A DNA stretch of 64,000 nucleotides from an uncultured Desulfobacter sp. (GTDB lineage: Bacteria; Desulfobacterota; Desulfobacteria; Desulfobacterales; Desulfobacteraceae), in contig NZ_OY762929.1 of assembly GCF_963666675.1 (NCBI RefSeq), positions 5,056,001-5,120,000 on the forward strand, read 5' to 3'. Under the pieces are notes generated by a model that made no database searches, was not told the origin of the DNA, and saw only the letters and a program-made list of their open reading frames with translations. The position numbers and the translations under genes were made by a program. Below are positions 16,846 to 26,483 of the stretch, one piece after another. Within the stretch, counting starts at the first letter, position 1; the number at the start of each line of letters is the position of its first letter.

Positions 16846-18408
16846 TTACAGATTATCAGCTGTTTCCCCTGATTTTTTAGCGATTGTGTTTTCAAATGAC
16901 CACGGCAACCAGTCAGAAGGGTTTTGGAAGATCTCGGAAGAGTGCTTCTGTAGTGCGGTCAGGTATTCAAAGGGATTTATATTTTGCAGGTTGCAGGTAT
17001 GTATCAGGCTCATGAACAGGTCGCCAATATAGGCACCGTGTTCGGTTTTATAAAATAATGAATTTTTTCGGTGCAGAATCGACTTTTTCAGCAATTGTTC
17101 GCAAAGATTATTATCCAGCGGTGCTCCAGGGATCTCCAGGAAACGGGTCAATTCCTGCCAGTGATTCAACATATATGATATGGCCTTGCCCAGACTGGAG
17201 TTGGGTTCTACTTCTTTGTTTTCAAACTTGTCTTCCAGCCATACTTTAAGCGCCCGCATCAGTGGACCGCTGTGGGTTTGATGATATTGAAGGCGTTGAG
17301 CATCGTCCAGGCCTTGCTCCCTTACCTTATGATCGTGCTCATAAATTTTAGCCACTGTATCAATTACATGGTCACACTCCTCAGGGAAATCGTCCATGAC
17401 GTCGACAAAGTTACGGCGTCCATGCACGAGACAATTGCATAATATCGATTCAAAACCTTTTGGCAGATTCCTGGACAGAGCATCACACATCTGTATTGGC
17501 CGATCTTCTCTGGATCCCCGTTCTTTCAGAACCCTGGATAAATTTTCTCCAGCATGATTGTGGCCGGTAAAAAACAGGGCAATCTTTCCTACGTCACATT
17601 CTGACAGGATTCCGGAAGTGAACATCCCTTTTCGCTTGGCTGCCTTGTCTGTTTCTTTTATCAAGGATAAAATTTTCATTGTCGTGTCGTCATTGTACAA
17701 CACCTTGCCTTGTGCAGCCTGACGGACTAACTCTGTATATACCGGATGAATCTTGTCTGCTACGCTTTCGATGATTTCCCATTGGGTCGATGGGGGCAGC
17801 GGCATCCCCAGGCTAGCCTGAAGTTTGCCCAAGCGGTATAAAGGGACTCCGCTGCCATATTTTAGAAGGGCCAGCATGGCACCGGATTTGGCATCATATT
17901 TTTCTTTGCCCACATTGTCGGGCGCCTGGGCAGTAAAAATCTGCCCACAAAGGTTACACCGCAATCTCTGCAGTTCATATACTGTCGCCTGGAAGGGAGC
18001 ACCGCCTGTTATCCGGACGATCTTGGCAGGTGGTTTTTCACCATACAATTTACCTTTTTCACAGGCAGGGCAATCATTACCTGACTTAAGGCTTTGATGA
18101 CAGATCTTGATCTTCTTGGCACCTTTATAGGCGTTTGCACCATTTTTGCCGTGACCTTTTTTCTTCTTTTTTCGTTTCGGCCGGTTCTGCGGATTCGACG
18201 TTTTCTTCTTTTCGGTCTTATCGCCGAATACCATTTTTAATAACCGTTTAATGGATGCTGCTTTTTCATTGGACAACGTATTCAAATAAGCAACGGTTTC
18301 AACCAATGCTTTGATCAACTCATAATCGCCGTCCTGCAGTTCATTTGATCTTACCCGCTCAAGGAGCGCGTCAAGTTCGTCTTGCTTTATGTCCATCGTT
18401 TTTGACAT
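16846..18408 (-). CDS. tnpC: IS66 transposase TnpC, copy 1
   Basis: Catalytic IS66 transposase of 520 aa. N-terminal leucine-rich coiled region, a basic KKTSNPQNRPKRKKKKKGHG linker, a zinc-binding CPACEKGKL/CNLCGQIF pair, and the DDE core with VLYNDDTTMKIL and NCLVHGRRNFVDV. The C-terminal block has NNLCEQLLKKSILHRKNSLF in place of the NN-x-AER of other IS66 members and ends in the TnpC C-terminal domain (HTCNLQNINPFEYL). Full length and intact. Confidence 0.93.
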   Translation of the reverse strand: MSKTMDIKQDELDALLERVRSNELQDGDYELIKALVETVAYLNTLSNEKAASIKRLLKMVFGDKTEKKKTSNPQNRPKRKKKKKGHGKNGANAYKGAKKIKICHQSLKSGNDCPACEKGKLYGEKPPAKIVRITGGAPFQATVYELQRLRCNLCGQIFTAQAPDNVGKEKYDAKSGAMLALLKYGSGVPLYRLGKLQASLGMPLPPSTQWEIIESVADKIHPVYTELVRQAAQGKVLYNDDTTMKILSLIKETDKAAKRKGMFTSGILSECDVGKIALFFTGHNHAGENLSRVLKERGSREDRPIQMCDALSRNLPKGFESILCNCLVHGRRNFVDVMDDFPEECDHVIDTVAKIYEHDHKVREQGLDDAQRLQYHQTHSGPLMRALKVWLEDKFENKEVEPNSSLGKAISYMLNHWQELTRFLEIPGAPLDNNLCEQLLKKSILHRKNSLFYKTEHGAYIGDLFMSLIHTCNLQNINPFEYLTALQKHSSEIFQNPSDWLPWSFENTIAKKSGETADNL

Positions 18409-18441
18409 GAAATGTGTGCTATCACATTTAAACTCTAATGT

Positions 18442-18789
18442 CTAGATTTTTTTCCACAAAAGTACATTATTTTTTTGAGGATTTCCGTTCCATATCAACA
18501 TCTGTAATTCATGTGCAGCCAATGGGTGAATTTCATCTCCTCCCTTTTTAGGCCACCATTTAAAACGCCCCTTGCTCAATCTTTTTTGACAAAGCCAGAA
18601 GCCCTGGCCATCATATATTAGTATCTTCAGGGCAGTCCCCGGTTTGTTTCTGAAAACAAAAACATATCCGGAAAAAGGATTTTGTTTTAACACCCTGCGA
18701 CAAACAGCTGCCAGGCCGTCGATCCCCTTTCGAAAATCAGCAGGAGTTACCGCCAGCATTATCCGCATTTGCGGTGTGATTTGGATCAT
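18442..18789 (-). CDS. tnpB: IS66 accessory protein TnpB, copy 1
   Basis: IS66 Orf2-like protein of 115 aa, with the family start ITPQMRIMLAVTPADFRKGIDGLAAVCR split over residues 3-30, the middle GYVFVFRNKPGTALKILIYDGQGFWL and the end HELQMLIWNG. Required for IS66 transposition though its mechanism is not established. Its start overlaps the tnpA stop by 4 bases (ATGA). Confidence 0.93.
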   Translation of the reverse strand: MIQITPQMRIMLAVTPADFRKGIDGLAAVCRRVLKQNPFSGYVFVFRNKPGTALKILIYDGQGFWLCQKRLSKGRFKWWPKKGGDEIHPLAAHELQMLIWNGNPQKNNVLLWKKI

Positions 18790-19208
18790 GGAACACCAGC
18801 CAGTAAATATTTACCAAGGCTGATCACTGCCGGGTCTGCACGACCTTTAAAACACATACGCATCTTAAAACCGGCCTGATTCTCCATTTCTATTATACAG
18901 TTGGTATCTTCCGGCGCTGGAGTGATCTCTATAAACAGGGGGGAGTCATCGTCTTCTTCAGGAGAATCGACTGTAGTACAATGAATGGCATTATAAATTT
19001 TTTGTTTTAATGTGGTATGATTAAGCCGTAAACTGTGGGCAATCTTATTTATGCTCAGCCCTTGAGCATGGTGAAGGTCTGCTGCCGCCTGCCATAAATT
19101 ATCCGGTATTCTTGACCTTCCGGTTCTGTTATTTCGCCAGTCTGCAAAAAGCTGCTGGACTTTTTCTAATGCGATTGATTGTTCTGCTGTCAATAATTGT
19201 TTATTCAT
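18786..19208 (-). CDS. tnpA: IS66 accessory protein TnpA, copy 1
   Basis: HTH-bearing IS66 Orf1 protein of 140 aa. WQAAADLHHAQGLSINKIAH and SLRLNHTTLKQKI form the helix-turn-helix; the C-terminus FKGRADPAVISLGKYLL is typical. ATG at 19208 is chosen over an upstream TTG because GGAGG lies 5 bases before it. Confidence 0.9.
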   Translation of the reverse strand: MNKQLLTAEQSIALEKVQQLFADWRNNRTGRSRIPDNLWQAAADLHHAQGLSINKIAHSLRLNHTTLKQKIYNAIHCTTVDSPEEDDDSPLFIEITPAPEDTNCIIEMENQAGFKMRMCFKGRADPAVISLGKYLLAGVP

Positions 19209-19301
19209 CGGTCCCTCCATTAGCAATGTTCAAGTTGGAACCGATAATATCACCCGGTACTGGGTATTTCACGCAGGCTTACCGGAAGGACACTTTCAAG
19301 C

Positions 19302-21321
19302 CGACCGGACATTTCACTTCAGGGTTAAAGCGTTTTCAGGGAATGATTCTGCGTTGCCGGACCTTAATATTATAGAACCTGCAGAAGGAACGAATTTAGA
19401 AACAGTCCGGCCCACAGTCAAGGTTACCTTCCAGGATGAAGAATCGGGCATTGATACCTCATCCCTAATCGTTAAAGTAAACGGCGTTGCTGTCAGCACG
19501 TCCGGTTTCACCGTCACCTCAACCGGTGCCACAGGAGAGATCCCAGAAGACCTTCCCTTTAACGAGAATACCATCACTGTGAATATTGCAGATACTTCCG
19601 GGAATGCAAAAGAAGCCAGTGTCAATTTTCTGGTACAGCCGGATACGGATACGGACGGGGACGGTATCCCGGACTGGTGGGAAACATTGCACTTTTCAAG
19701 TTTGGATGCCGATACCGATTCTGACGGGGACGGGATTTCCAATTACGATGAATACGTTGCCGGCACCGATCCCAATAACTCAGATATCCAGCCGCCTGAA
19801 ATTTTAAGCCGATACCCATCTGACGGGACAGTGGCAACCCAGGGTAATCCTTTTGAAATGGTCACTACTTTTGCTGATAGTGACTCCGGCATTGCCACTG
19901 TTGTCCTTCTGGATGAAAATGGAGTGGATATTTCCAGCCAGGCGGTTATCACCGGCAACACAATTACTCTTACCATGGAACATCCTGAAAACAAAGCGTA
20001 TCAATACCAGCTAATCCTTACGGATGAGGCTGGAAATAAAACCATAGTGAATTTTTCTTTCACGATAGACAGCATCCTGCCTTATGTTATGCCCAGCGTA
20101 ACGACATTACATCATGACACCGAGTTTGAAGTAGATTTGACCTGTTCGGAAGCAGCAGACATTTACTATTCCACGGACGGATACCCGCCTTTTGTTAATG
20201 CTGCCAATACAATCGTGCAAACCGCTCCCGTAACAGGGATAAGTATCGACAAAACAACCCACCTTCAATATTTTGCAATAGACGAGGCTGGAAATATCGG
20301 TCCCACAGAAAGTATCATTTATCAATTTGATTCTACTATTCCTGTAACACAGATCCGGGCACAGCAAGTAGAAAATGAAAACTATGTCACCCTTTCCTGG
20401 GATTCTGTCACCCAGGCTGCCAATTATTACATCTACCGGGTGGCGAACCCGGTTGATAAACAGATTCTGGAAGACTGCGTTGCCAACGGCATCGCTCCGC
20501 CGGCCCGATTGAGGCTTTCTGATAACGGCGTTACCGGAGAAACGACCACCGATGACCAGGTTGTTCCCGGGACCACATATTATTACGGGATAACAGTAAA
20601 CACACAAGAGCCCCTGGAAGGCCCATTATCGGAATTGGCCTCAATTGAGTTTACCGGCTCATCAACAGCCCAAGATAAAGATGAAGCCATTCAAAGGGCC
20701 AAAACCTGGCTTAAGGCAAACCAAGGGACTCTTGGTTCATGGGGGAATGAAAAAAACAAACTCCTTGTAACAAGCCAGGTGCTTAATGCATTTAAAGCTT
20801 TAGGGGAAGATGAGGCAGCCGTAAGAAAAGGTGTTTTCTTCTTGAGAGGAAATTATGCGGATAACAATGATTTCCTTGGGCGACAAATCAATACACTCTA
20901 TGATTTTGAACAAAATGTTGATTATCTGGTCGCTAAGCTGATCTCTCAGGCATATATCAGTGGAACAACCATATATGGGTGGGGAACCAGATCCGGGTAT
21001 TACCCGGACCCTGTGAGTACGGCTGTAGGGGCATCCACTGTGTCAAAAACGACAAAAGGGACATCACTGACCAATTCAAGTATTGATGCATTAAGAAGTA
21101 ACTGGAACAGTCTTTTTTTCAGCTCGGATGGCTATTGTTTTAGTTGGGTAGCAGATGCTGATGCAAGCGTTTATGTTTCAAGTCTGACTTATCATCTTCT
21201 TGCTGAAAAATATCCTCCAGAAAATTATGCAAGTCTATGGCAAAATTTTAGCATAAGCTGGATTCTTGACACACAAACGGCTAATGGTGATGGCTCATTT
21301 GGCAATGGATCTATCGATACC
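19302..21321 (+). pseudogene. Cargo gene A, part 2: TSP3/Fn3-like and cyclase-like repeats
   Basis: Middle 673 codons of gene A, between the IS66 and IS3-like insertions. It begins DRTFHFRVKAFSGND and continues with an Ig-like domain (VRPTVKVTFQDEESGI). Two thrombospondin type-3 calcium repeats follow (DTDTDGDGIPDWWETLHF and DSDGDGISNYDEYVAGTDP). Further Ig/Fn3-like domains precede a prenyltransferase/squalene-cyclase-type repeat region starting near base 20680 (AIQRAKTWLKANQGTLGSWG, QTANGDGSFGNGSIDT). Such mixtures occur in secreted surface proteins. The part ends at GATACC (21316-21321), the presumed IS3 target repeat. Confidence 0.7.
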
Positions 21322-21373
21322 GGCGCGTGTCAAGCAAGTTGTCGCCTTTTCTATAATATTTTCTAATTTTGCC

Positions 21374-21439
21374 GCACAACCCCCTCATGACCTCCGACGG
21401 GTAATTGGGGGCCCATTCTCAGCCATGAGGGAGTTGTGC
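21374..21439. repeat. 16 bp inverted repeat inside IS3-like copy B
   Basis: GCACAACCCCCTCATG (21374-21389) pairs with CATGAGGGAGTTGTGC (21424-21439), with one wobble position and a 34 base loop. It sits downstream of orfB, in the same relative place as the 20 bp hairpin of copy A, with unrelated sequence. Confidence 0.8.
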
Positions 21440-21463
21440 TAATGCCGTGCTAAATTCCAACGA

Positions 21464-22519
21464 TCAAGCAAGCCTTTTTCCAGCAGCGGTTTCAGGCTTT
21501 AACCGCTTGAATTTTTTCAAACTTACTTCTGTAATTGGCTTCCAGGCTCTTGTTCCCTTGGACCACCTTTCAGGATTCTTCAACCGGGCTTCCATATACA
21601 CTTTATGTCGATCCTCAAGGATTTGAACATCTTTTCCGCGGTGTCTGTCATCAGGAGTAACAAAATTGAGACTGCTATGGAAATGCACAGTATTATACCA
21701 AGTGACAAAATTATCCGCCCAATCTCTTGCTTTAATTACATTTTCAAATGGCTTTTCCGGATAATTCGGCCTGTATTTCATTGTTCTGAACAATGACTCT
21801 GAAAAAGGGTTATCATTGCTGACACTGGGCCGGCTAAAGGACGGCATGACCCCTAAGTCTTGCAGCTTGGCCAACATAGTTGCTGATTTCATTGGAGATC
21901 CGTTATCAGAATGCAAAATAATCTGTTTTTTTGATATCTTTTCACGAATGCAGGCGTCTGCTATCAAATCTGAGGCAAATTCTCCGGACTCCGATTCATA
22001 AACCTGGCAGGCGACAGCTTTCCGGCTGTATAGATCCATCACCATATAAAGGTAATAGAATTGACCTTTCACTGATGAAGGCAAATATGTAATATCCCAG
22101 GACCATATCTGATTAGGACCACATGCCGTGAATGTTTCCGGGCTATGTCTATGCACTGGATTGCTTGCCTGACGGTGCTCGTTCATCTTCAGCGTTCTCA
22201 AAATTCTATACATTGTAGACTCAGATCCCATATAGATACCCTGATCAGCAAGCTTTGGAACGATTTGATTGGGGCTGAAATCTGCATATTCCTGAGATTT
22301 CAGTACATTGACAATGTTATCTTGCTCTTCAACCGACAACTTATTGGCAGGAACGGCACGAGAACCCTTACGGTGATCTGTTGTCCCCTGCTTTTTCCAG
22401 CGCTGAATCGTTCGCACTGTTAATCCCAATAATTGTGCCGCCTTACTTTTACCGGCGCCGGCTTGGCAGGCCTCAGATATCAAGGTTAACACGGACCGTT
22501 TATCCTCAGAGGTTATCAA
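21464..22519 (-). CDS. IS3-like transposase OrfB, copy B
   Basis: Catalytic subunit of 351 aa. HTH near the start (KSKAAQLLGLTVRTIQRWKK), then the rve core with Asp in SWDITYLPSS, Asp in LHSDNGSPMK and Glu in NPFSESLFRTMKY (D-D-35-E). The C-terminal domain contains FVTWYNTVHFHSSLNFVTP. Start overlaps the orfA stop by 4 bases (ATGA). Intact. Confidence 0.9.
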   Translation of the reverse strand: MITSEDKRSVLTLISEACQAGAGKSKAAQLLGLTVRTIQRWKKQGTTDHRKGSRAVPANKLSVEEQDNIVNVLKSQEYADFSPNQIVPKLADQGIYMGSESTMYRILRTLKMNEHRQASNPVHRHSPETFTACGPNQIWSWDITYLPSSVKGQFYYLYMVMDLYSRKAVACQVYESESGEFASDLIADACIREKISKKQIILHSDNGSPMKSATMLAKLQDLGVMPSFSRPSVSNDNPFSESLFRTMKYRPNYPEKPFENVIKARDWADNFVTWYNTVHFHSSLNFVTPDDRHRGKDVQILEDRHKVYMEARLKNPERWSKGTRAWKPITEVSLKKFKRLKPETAAGKRLA

Positions 22520-23004
22520 TCTTCCTCTGGCTCCCCCCAGATCGCCTGGGCTTTTTTTTTAAGAACCAGCAAGGCCGCTGTTTCTGCAAGTGCTTTTTCT
22601 TTACGGGAAAGGTCGCGTCTTAAAGAGGATATTTCTTTTTTATATTGTTTTTCCTTTTCACTTTGCCTTTTATCTGCAGTGTTTGACATACCGGAAACGG
22701 CATCTTTTCTCCATTGCTCCAAGTGATGGCAAAAAATTCCTTTTTTACGGCACCAGGCAACACATTCTTCAGAAGTCATAGTTCCTGTTTCTATAAGTGC
22801 TGAAATTCTTTGCTCAGAAGACCAGTCTTTGGGGCGTTTCGCTTTTGATTTCAATGCAGTGTTGCCGCTTTCTTTATATTGTCTTAGCCATTTTCCGATT
22901 GTTGATCGGCCAACTCCGAATTCTTGCGATATCTCATGGTGGGGTTTGTTGCCCAGTAGTACCTTTTGTAACACAGCCTCTTTGATTTGGATAGAATGTC
23001 CCAT
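22516..23004 (-). CDS. IS3-like transposase OrfA, copy B
   Basis: DNA-binding subunit of 162 aa. Helix-turn-helix HEISQEFGVGRSTIGKWLRQY, a second segment EECVAWCRKKGIFCHHLEQW and a leucine-rich coil ending ALAETAALLVLKKKAQAIWG. The last block is nearly identical to that of copy A, which marks both as one subgroup. Intact, translationally coupled to orfB. Confidence 0.85.
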   Translation of the reverse strand: MGHSIQIKEAVLQKVLLGNKPHHEISQEFGVGRSTIGKWLRQYKESGNTALKSKAKRPKDWSSEQRISALIETGTMTSEECVAWCRKKGIFCHHLEQWRKDAVSGMSNTADKRQSEKEKQYKKEISSLRRDLSRKEKALAETAALLVLKKKAQAIWGEPEED

Positions 23005-23074
23005 TTTTATAACCTCAATGCCCCGAATTTAATTTTCAATTGAGGCGACATCTATCCTGACACAGGGGGATACC

Positions 23075-23239
23075 GCCGCCGTTCTTTTATGGTTGGATAT
23101 CTCCGGCCTGGGACTTTTGGAAACCAACAAAATCGCTGCCGCCAATTATCTCATAAGCCAGCAAAATTCTGACGGCTCCTGGGCAAGCGATCCTTATGTC
23201 ACAGGTTTGTGCCTCGAAGCGCTTACAAACATGGATTGA
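23075..23239 (+). pseudogene. Cargo gene A, part 3: C-terminal cyclase-like repeat
   Basis: Last 54 residues plus stop: AAVLLWLDISGLGLLETNK then IAAANYLISQQNSDGSWASD, ending LEALTNMD and TGA at 23237-23239. The QQN-x-DGSW motif is the prenyltransferase/squalene-oxidase repeat and continues the repeats at the end of part 2. Parts 1, 2 and 3 sum to 2781 bases, exactly 927 codons. Confidence 0.7.
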
Positions 23240-23286
23240 ACCGTTAAAAAATGAATCAAACACTTTCCGATCAAAGGGGAATACCA

Positions 23287-24035
23287 ATGAAAGACCCGAA
23301 ATACATTCGAATTTTAAGATTCATCATCCCGCTGCTGTTGCTCACCATTCTCAGTATAACATCTGCCTTTGGAAGCACTAATGAGCCAGGTGAAGAATAT
23401 CTTGCCCAGACAATGGAATGTAAATGGGCAACAATTGACGATCCGGAAAACCCCGGACAAGAAATCAATGATCCTGAAGATGACCTTGTGGTACTTGCGG
23501 CCAGTCTGGACAATGATCCGGTTAAAATTTACAACTGGGTTTATAAAAATATTTATTCTCCCCAGTTTATTTACTCTAAGCTTGAGGGGGGCTCCTGGAT
23601 TTATGATTATACAAAATCCAGGCTGGGTGCCAGGGGAGCATATCTGGCAAAAAGAGGCAATTCATGGGATCAGTCCTCTTTATTGATTGCTCTTTTAAGA
23701 ATTTCCAATATTCCGGCTCGTTATGTTCAATTAGACTCCTATGATTTGGTTTATGTTGAAGCCTGGCTGGATCTGGACGATTATCATGGAATTTCCGATG
23801 GCAGCCAAAAAGGATGGGTCCCGATTTTCCCCTGGCTCAAGGAGAATAATCTCATTGAAGGTCTGGACCTGTTTGAAACAGATGGCTCGGTAACTGACCC
23901 GGTACCGGCAGGATTGGAGTTTGATTTCGAGGATTACCTTTCTTCTCCGGACGAAAACGGCAACGTTATAAAGTATGAGACAACACTTGAAAGATACGAA
24001 GAAAAACTTCAGGATTTTTTAAATACAAACCATCC
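23287..24035 (+). pseudogene. Cargo gene B, part 1: signal peptide and transglutaminase-like domain
   Basis: First 249 codons of the giant YD/Rhs protein. ATG at 23287 has AGGGGA 6 bases upstream. A signal peptide (YIRILRFIIPLLLLTILS, cut after TSAFG) directs it to the Sec pathway. A transglutaminase-like core spans residues ~75-215: NDPVKIYNWVYKNI, then GARGAYLAKRGNSWDQSSLLIA, where the usual catalytic Cys position reads as Ser/Asp, then YVEAWLDLDDY. The domain may thus be non-catalytic. It ends at AACCATCC (24028-24035), the IS66 target repeat; gene A lies 47 bases upstream. Confidence 0.75.
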
Positions 24036-24120
24036 GTGTCCTTCCGGTAAGCCTGCGTGAAATACCCAGTACCGGGTGATATTATCGGTTCCAACTTGAA
24101 CATTGCTAATGGAGGGACCG

Positions 24121-24543
24121 ATGAATAAACAATTATTGACAGCAGAACAATCAATCGCATTAGAAAAAGTCCAGCAGCTTTTTGCAGACTGGCGAAATAA
24201 CAGAACCGGAAGGTCAAGAATACCGGATAATTTATGGCAGGCGGCAGCAGACCTTCACCATGCTCAAGGGCTGAGCATAAATAAGATTGCCCACAGTTTA
24301 CGGCTTAATCATACCACATTAAAACAAAAAATTTATAATGCCATTCATTGTACTACAGTCGATTCTCCTGAAGAAGACGATGACTCCCCCCTGTTTATAG
24401 AGATCACTCCAGCGCCGGAAGATACCAACTGTATAATAGAAATGGAGAATCAGGCCGGTTTTAAGATGCGTATGTGTTTTAAAGGTCGTGCAGACCCGGC
24501 AGTGATCAGCCTTGGTAAATATTTACTGGCTGGTGTTCCATGA
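24121..24543 (+). CDS. tnpA: IS66 accessory protein TnpA, copy 2
   Basis: 140 aa, identical to copy 1. HTH segment WQAAADLHHAQGLSINKIAH. ATG at 24121 with GGAGG 5 bases upstream. First gene of the IS66 operon; stop overlaps the tnpB start. Confidence 0.9.
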   Translation: MNKQLLTAEQSIALEKVQQLFADWRNNRTGRSRIPDNLWQAAADLHHAQGLSINKIAHSLRLNHTTLKQKIYNAIHCTTVDSPEEDDDSPLFIEITPAPEDTNCIIEMENQAGFKMRMCFKGRADPAVISLGKYLLAGVP

Positions 24544-24887
24544 TCCAAATCACACCGCAAATGCGGATAATGCTGGCGGTAACTCCTGCTGATTTTCGAA
24601 AGGGGATCGACGGCCTGGCAGCTGTTTGTCGCAGGGTGTTAAAACAAAATCCTTTTTCCGGATATGTTTTTGTTTTCAGAAACAAACCGGGGACTGCCCT
24701 GAAGATACTAATATATGATGGCCAGGGCTTCTGGCTTTGTCAAAAAAGATTGAGCAAGGGGCGTTTTAAATGGTGGCCTAAAAAGGGAGGAGATGAAATT
24801 CACCCATTGGCTGCACATGAATTACAGATGTTGATATGGAACGGAAATCCTCAAAAAAATAATGTACTTTTGTGGAAAAAAATCTAG
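24540..24887 (+). CDS. tnpB: IS66 accessory protein TnpB, copy 2
   Basis: 115 aa, identical to copy 1, with the IS66 Orf2 signatures MLAVTPADFRKGIDGLAAVC and FVFRNKPGTALKILIYDGQG. Coupled to tnpA by a 4 base overlap; tnpC starts 33 bases later. Confidence 0.93.
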   Translation: MIQITPQMRIMLAVTPADFRKGIDGLAAVCRRVLKQNPFSGYVFVFRNKPGTALKILIYDGQGFWLCQKRLSKGRFKWWPKKGGDEIHPLAAHELQMLIWNGNPQKNNVLLWKKI

Positions 24888-24920
24888 ACATTAGAGTTTA
24901 AATGTGATAGCACACATTTC

Positions 24921-26483
24921 ATGTCAAAAACGATGGACATAAAGCAAGACGAACTTGACGCGCTCCTTGAGCGGGTAAGATCAAATGAACTGCAGGACGG
25001 CGATTATGAGTTGATCAAAGCATTGGTTGAAACCGTTGCTTATTTGAATACGTTGTCCAATGAAAAAGCAGCATCCATTAAACGGTTATTAAAAATGGTA
25101 TTCGGCGATAAGACCGAAAAGAAGAAAACGTCGAATCCGCAGAACCGGCCGAAACGAAAAAAGAAGAAAAAAGGTCACGGCAAAAATGGTGCAAACGCCT
25201 ATAAAGGTGCCAAGAAGATCAAGATCTGTCATCAAAGCCTTAAGTCAGGTAATGATTGCCCTGCCTGTGAAAAAGGTAAATTGTATGGTGAAAAACCACC
25301 TGCCAAGATCGTCCGGATAACAGGCGGTGCTCCCTTCCAGGCGACAGTATATGAACTGCAGAGATTGCGGTGTAACCTTTGTGGGCAGATTTTTACTGCC
25401 CAGGCGCCCGACAATGTGGGCAAAGAAAAATATGATGCCAAATCCGGTGCCATGCTGGCCCTTCTAAAATATGGCAGCGGAGTCCCTTTATACCGCTTGG
25501 GCAAACTTCAGGCTAGCCTGGGGATGCCGCTGCCCCCATCGACCCAATGGGAAATCATCGAAAGCGTAGCAGACAAGATTCATCCGGTATATACAGAGTT
25601 AGTCCGTCAGGCTGCACAAGGCAAGGTGTTGTACAATGACGACACGACAATGAAAATTTTATCCTTGATAAAAGAAACAGACAAGGCAGCCAAGCGAAAA
25701 GGGATGTTCACTTCCGGAATCCTGTCAGAATGTGACGTAGGAAAGATTGCCCTGTTTTTTACCGGCCACAATCATGCTGGAGAAAATTTATCCAGGGTTC
25801 TGAAAGAACGGGGATCCAGAGAAGATCGGCCAATACAGATGTGTGATGCTCTGTCCAGGAATCTGCCAAAAGGTTTTGAATCGATATTATGCAATTGTCT
25901 CGTGCATGGACGCCGTAACTTTGTCGACGTCATGGACGATTTCCCTGAGGAGTGTGACCATGTAATTGATACAGTGGCTAAAATTTATGAGCACGATCAT
26001 AAGGTAAGGGAGCAAGGCCTGGACGATGCTCAACGCCTTCAATATCATCAAACCCACAGCGGTCCACTGATGCGGGCGCTTAAAGTATGGCTGGAAGACA
26101 AGTTTGAAAACAAAGAAGTAGAACCCAACTCCAGTCTGGGCAAGGCCATATCATATATGTTGAATCACTGGCAGGAATTGACCCGTTTCCTGGAGATCCC
26201 TGGAGCACCGCTGGATAATAATCTTTGCGAACAATTGCTGAAAAAGTCGATTCTGCACCGAAAAAATTCATTATTTTATAAAACCGAACACGGTGCCTAT
26301 ATTGGCGACCTGTTCATGAGCCTGATACATACCTGCAACCTGCAAAATATAAATCCCTTTGAATACCTGACCGCACTACAGAAGCACTCTTCCGAGATCT
26401 TCCAAAACCCTTCTGACTGGTTGCCGTGGTCATTTGAAAACACAATCGCTAAAAAATCAGGGGAAACAGCTGATAATCTGTAA
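24921..26483 (+). CDS. tnpC: IS66 transposase TnpC, copy 2
   Basis: 520 aa, identical to copy 1 (zinc-binding CPAC/CNLC pair, DDE core with YNDDTTMKIL, C-terminal NNLCEQLLKKSI). Full length, so either copy can supply transposase for both. Confidence 0.93.
   Translation: MSKTMDIKQDELDALLERVRSNELQDGDYELIKALVETVAYLNTLSNEKAASIKRLLKMVFGDKTEKKKTSNPQNRPKRKKKKKGHGKNGANAYKGAKKIKICHQSLKSGNDCPACEKGKLYGEKPPAKIVRITGGAPFQATVYELQRLRCNLCGQIFTAQAPDNVGKEKYDAKSGAMLALLKYGSGVPLYRLGKLQASLGMPLPPSTQWEIIESVADKIHPVYTELVRQAAQGKVLYNDDTTMKILSLIKETDKAAKRKGMFTSGILSECDVGKIALFFTGHNHAGENLSRVLKERGSREDRPIQMCDALSRNLPKGFESILCNCLVHGRRNFVDVMDDFPEECDHVIDTVAKIYEHDHKVREQGLDDAQRLQYHQTHSGPLMRALKVWLEDKFENKEVEPNSSLGKAISYMLNHWQELTRFLEIPGAPLDNNLCEQLLKKSILHRKNSLFYKTEHGAYIGDLFMSLIHTCNLQNINPFEYLTALQKHSSEIFQNPSDWLPWSFENTIAKKSGETADNL

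Larger units (their letters stand above)
16696..19293 (-). mobile_element. IS66-family element, copy 1
   Basis: Exactly 2598 bases, with inverted ends GTGTCCTTTCGGCAAGCC at 16696 and the complement of GTGTCCTTCCGGTAAGCC ending at 19293. 8 bp target duplication TTTCAAGC at 16688-16695 and 19294-19301, the IS66 norm. Carries tnpA, tnpB and tnpC on the minus strand. All three proteins are identical to those of copy 2 at 24036-26633, which lies in opposite orientation. Confidence 0.95.
21322..23068 (-). mobile_element. IS3-like element, copy B (inside gene A)
   Basis: OrfA and OrfB on the minus strand, with inverted repeats TGTCAAGCAAGTTGTCGCC at 21328 and GGCGACATCTATCCTGACA ending at 23062. 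The sequence GATACC flanks it at 21316-21321 and 23069-23074. Joining at this repeat restores gene A in frame as ...GSIDTAAVLLWL, so GATACC is taken as the target duplication. This places the element ends about six bases outside the TG/CA termini, so exact boundaries are uncertain. The sequence is related to, but clearly different from, copy A at 9920-11770. Confidence 0.8.
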
